From the NCBI GenBank assembly GCA_963594675.1, contig CAVBGA010000171.1, positions 1 through 62,869 of the forward strand: a stretch of 62,869 nt of DNA, in the 5' to 3' direction. Position numbers and translations under genes: made by a program. The notes below the pieces were generated by a model. The model saw only the letters and a list, made by a program, of their open reading frames with translations. It ran no database searches and was not told where the DNA came from. Shown here one piece after another: positions 61,621 through 62,869 of the stretch; within the stretch, counting starts at the first letter, position 1; each line of letters starts with the position of its first letter. The stretch is from Ruminococcus_G sp963594675 (GTDB lineage Bacteria; Bacillota; Clostridia; Lachnospirales; Lachnospiraceae).

Positions 61621-62538
61621 TTAGACGCCCTCACAACGAAAACTAATCACAGATACCACTTCAATGGCTCCAAGAATCAGAATAAATCCGCAAATATCTG
61701 CAAATGTGAACCGGGTTCCCAGGCATAACCAAGCCAAAACTGCACTGGTAACCGGTTCCACTGTAACAAAAAGACTGGCCTTGACACTTCCCAAAATACC
61801 GATGCCAATCCCATATAGAATGAAGGGAATCAAGGTACCAAAGAGCACTACCCCTACAGTTGCCACCACAATATCGGGTGACATACTAAGAAAAGTAAAA
61901 GTTCTGGTCAATACTGCCAAGATGATGGAAGAGAAAAAGGTGCCCCAGGCCAACACATTGATCAATCCAAACTCTTCATATAATTTCTGGGGATAAAGGC
62001 AGTACACGGTGAAACATACCGCCGCCGTCAAACCCCAAAGAAGCGCCTCTTTAGATATGGCCAGGGATGTGGGATTTCCATGTGTAGCAATCAAAAAAAT
62101 TCCTGCAAAGGCACAGAGAATCGCTACCGTTTCGTAATTTTTCGGCATTTTCCGCAACACAAAAGCCGAATATAGCAACAGCATAATGATGTAGGTAAAT
62201 TCAATCACAGTGCCCGTAGCCGCATTGGAATAGTCAATGGAAATATAATAGGCCAACTGCATTCCCATAAAACCCACTACCGCAAATAAAAGGAGAGAAA
62301 TGAACCTTCTCCCCTGTCGAAATACCGCAAATACTGCTTTTCCATTTTTCAAAAAAGAGTATAGCAAAAGCAAAACGCCCGTTCCAAACTGTCGAAGAAT
62401 CGACAGCTGGATAGGAGTCAGCTCAGAAGCTCCAAATATATACTGTCCCAGCACCCCGCTGATCCCCCACATCACACCGCAGGCGATTACCAGTAGGATA
62501 CCAATTTTTTGTGATGTAAATAAATTGATACGGTTCAT
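61621..62538 (-). CDS. EamA/DMT family transporter, copy 2
   Basis: The 305-residue protein has about ten hydrophobic segments in two EamA repeats (CGVMWGISGVLGQYIF at the start, ILILGAIEVVSVISF at the end). It is a paralogue of the gene at 25-26 kb. ATG 62538 with AAGGAG is preferred over an earlier ATG at 62607 that overlaps the next gene. It is convergent to the sodium symporter. Confidence 0.9.
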   Translation of the reverse strand: MNRINLFTSQKIGILLVIACGVMWGISGVLGQYIFGASELTPIQLSILRQFGTGVLLLLYSFLKNGKAVFAVFRQGRRFISLLLFAVVGFMGMQLAYYISIDYSNAATGTVIEFTYIIMLLLYSAFVLRKMPKNYETVAILCAFAGIFLIATHGNPTSLAISKEALLWGLTAAVCFTVYCLYPQKLYEEFGLINVLAWGTFFSSIILAVLTRTFTFLSMSPDIVVATVGVVLFGTLIPFILYGIGIGILGSVKASLFVTVEPVTSAVLAWLCLGTRFTFADICGFILILGAIEVVSVISFRCEGV

Positions 62539-62603
62539 TGGATAGTTCTCCTTTTTTATCTGAACATCCTTATTATAAAATTGACAACTTATTCTCAAAA
62601 AAA

Positions 62604-62869
62604 TCAATTAACAAGCCCGCTCTTATCTCTTTCTTTTATCAGCCCCTCAATCGCAGACTCTGACTCTTCTAAATCCTCCGCAATCTGAGCAATTGACTTT
62701 CCTTTTGCAAGCTTCTTTTCTATCAGCTGAAGTAGTTTATTGCGTTGCCCTTGGTCTAACCCCTGTTGAAGACCTTGTTGAACACCCTGCTGAATACCCT
62801 GTTGAATGCCCTGTTTTAATCCATCTGCAAAAGAAGATTCCCGTTCCATTCGCATATGTTTTTCTTCAT
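62604..62869 (-). CDS. Rpn family nuclease, C-terminal part (cut by window edge)
   Basis: The frame is open to the window edge and ends at 62604. It encodes MRMERESSFADGLKQG, then four or five QQG[IVL] repeats and a helical tail with KLAKGKSIAQIAEDLEESESAIEGLI. This is the usual C-terminus of PD-(D/E)XK transposase/Rpn proteins. The catalytic N-terminal half would lie outside. It is related to the pseudogene at 33.5-34.4 kb in family but its tail is a different, repeat-rich type. Confidence 0.8.
   Translation of the reverse strand, partial: EEKHMRMERESSFADGLKQGIQQGIQQGVQQGLQQGLDQGQRNKLLQLIEKKLAKGKSIAQIAEDLEESESAIEGLIKERDKSGLVN

Noticed and set aside
62700..62830. Tandem repeat or CRISPR-like array at the window end
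   Set aside because: The repeats code for in-frame QQG[IVL] units of an Rpn-type protein; no spacers or direct repeats of CRISPR form.

Overview
The window reads as chromosomal DNA of a strictly anaerobic, low-to-mid GC Firmicute, most likely a gut Lachnospiraceae. The signs are AGGAGG-type ribosome binding sites before almost every gene, Ser-rich lipoprotein signal sequences (LTGCG, MAGCG), GlpP-type antitermination, an oxygen-labile 2-hydroxyacyl-CoA dehydratase with its activase, many AraC/PucR/IclR regulators and Rpn-type nuclease remnants. No rRNA, tRNA, CRISPR array or intact transposase was seen. Family assignments come from reading motifs, not from database searches.

Layout. 0-1.6 kb: end of an unknown gene, a HEPN/MNT toxin-antitoxin pair and an IS3-family relic. 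1.6-5.7 kb: a sugar/polyol block (TIM-barrel isomerase, AraC regulator, SDR dehydrogenase, orphan RbsB-like lipoprotein). 5.7-17.5 kb: a glycerophosphodiester/glycerol-3-phosphate region with two GDPD phosphodiesterases, a complete ABC importer, the antiterminator GlpP, a GlpA/GlpB-like dehydrogenase trio and two MgtC-like membrane proteins. Both the importer operon and the dehydrogenase operon begin with a leader terminator sharing GAGTCAAAGYAAA, so GlpP probably controls both. 18-25 kb: IclR regulator, Gfo/Idh/MocA dehydrogenase, a frameshifted 2-hydroxyacyl-CoA dehydratase subunit, a dehydratase-activase fusion and a GPH-type sugar symporter. 25-29.3 kb: EamA transporter, cytidylate-kinase-like protein and a polar amino acid ABC importer.

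29.5-33.4 kb and 49.9-53.8 kb carry two versions of one module: a PucR regulator, a class III aminotransferase and an iron-type alcohol dehydrogenase. This is an amine -> aldehyde -> alcohol route. The second looks like GABA aminotransferase plus 4-hydroxybutyrate dehydrogenase. The first resembles taurine/omega-amino acid aminotransferases and shares an inverted repeat (TTTGTGC-N4-GCACAAA) with the neighbouring amino acid importer. 34.7-49.7 kb is an alpha-galactoside locus: ABC importer, two accessory membrane proteins, GH36 alpha-galactosidase and galK-galE-galT in one long minus-strand run, with a divergent AraC regulator, an acetyltransferase, a second AraC gene and an MsmK-type ATPase. 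54-62.9 kb: TauE/SafE exporter, two near-duplicate orphan RbsB-like lipoproteins with matching upstream elements, a stand-alone AAA ATPase, an AraC regulator, a sodium symporter, a second EamA transporter and the edge of an Rpn-type gene.

Recurring themes are attenuation (terminator-like leaders before at least four transcription units), duplicated modules and dispersed short repeats in the spacers.
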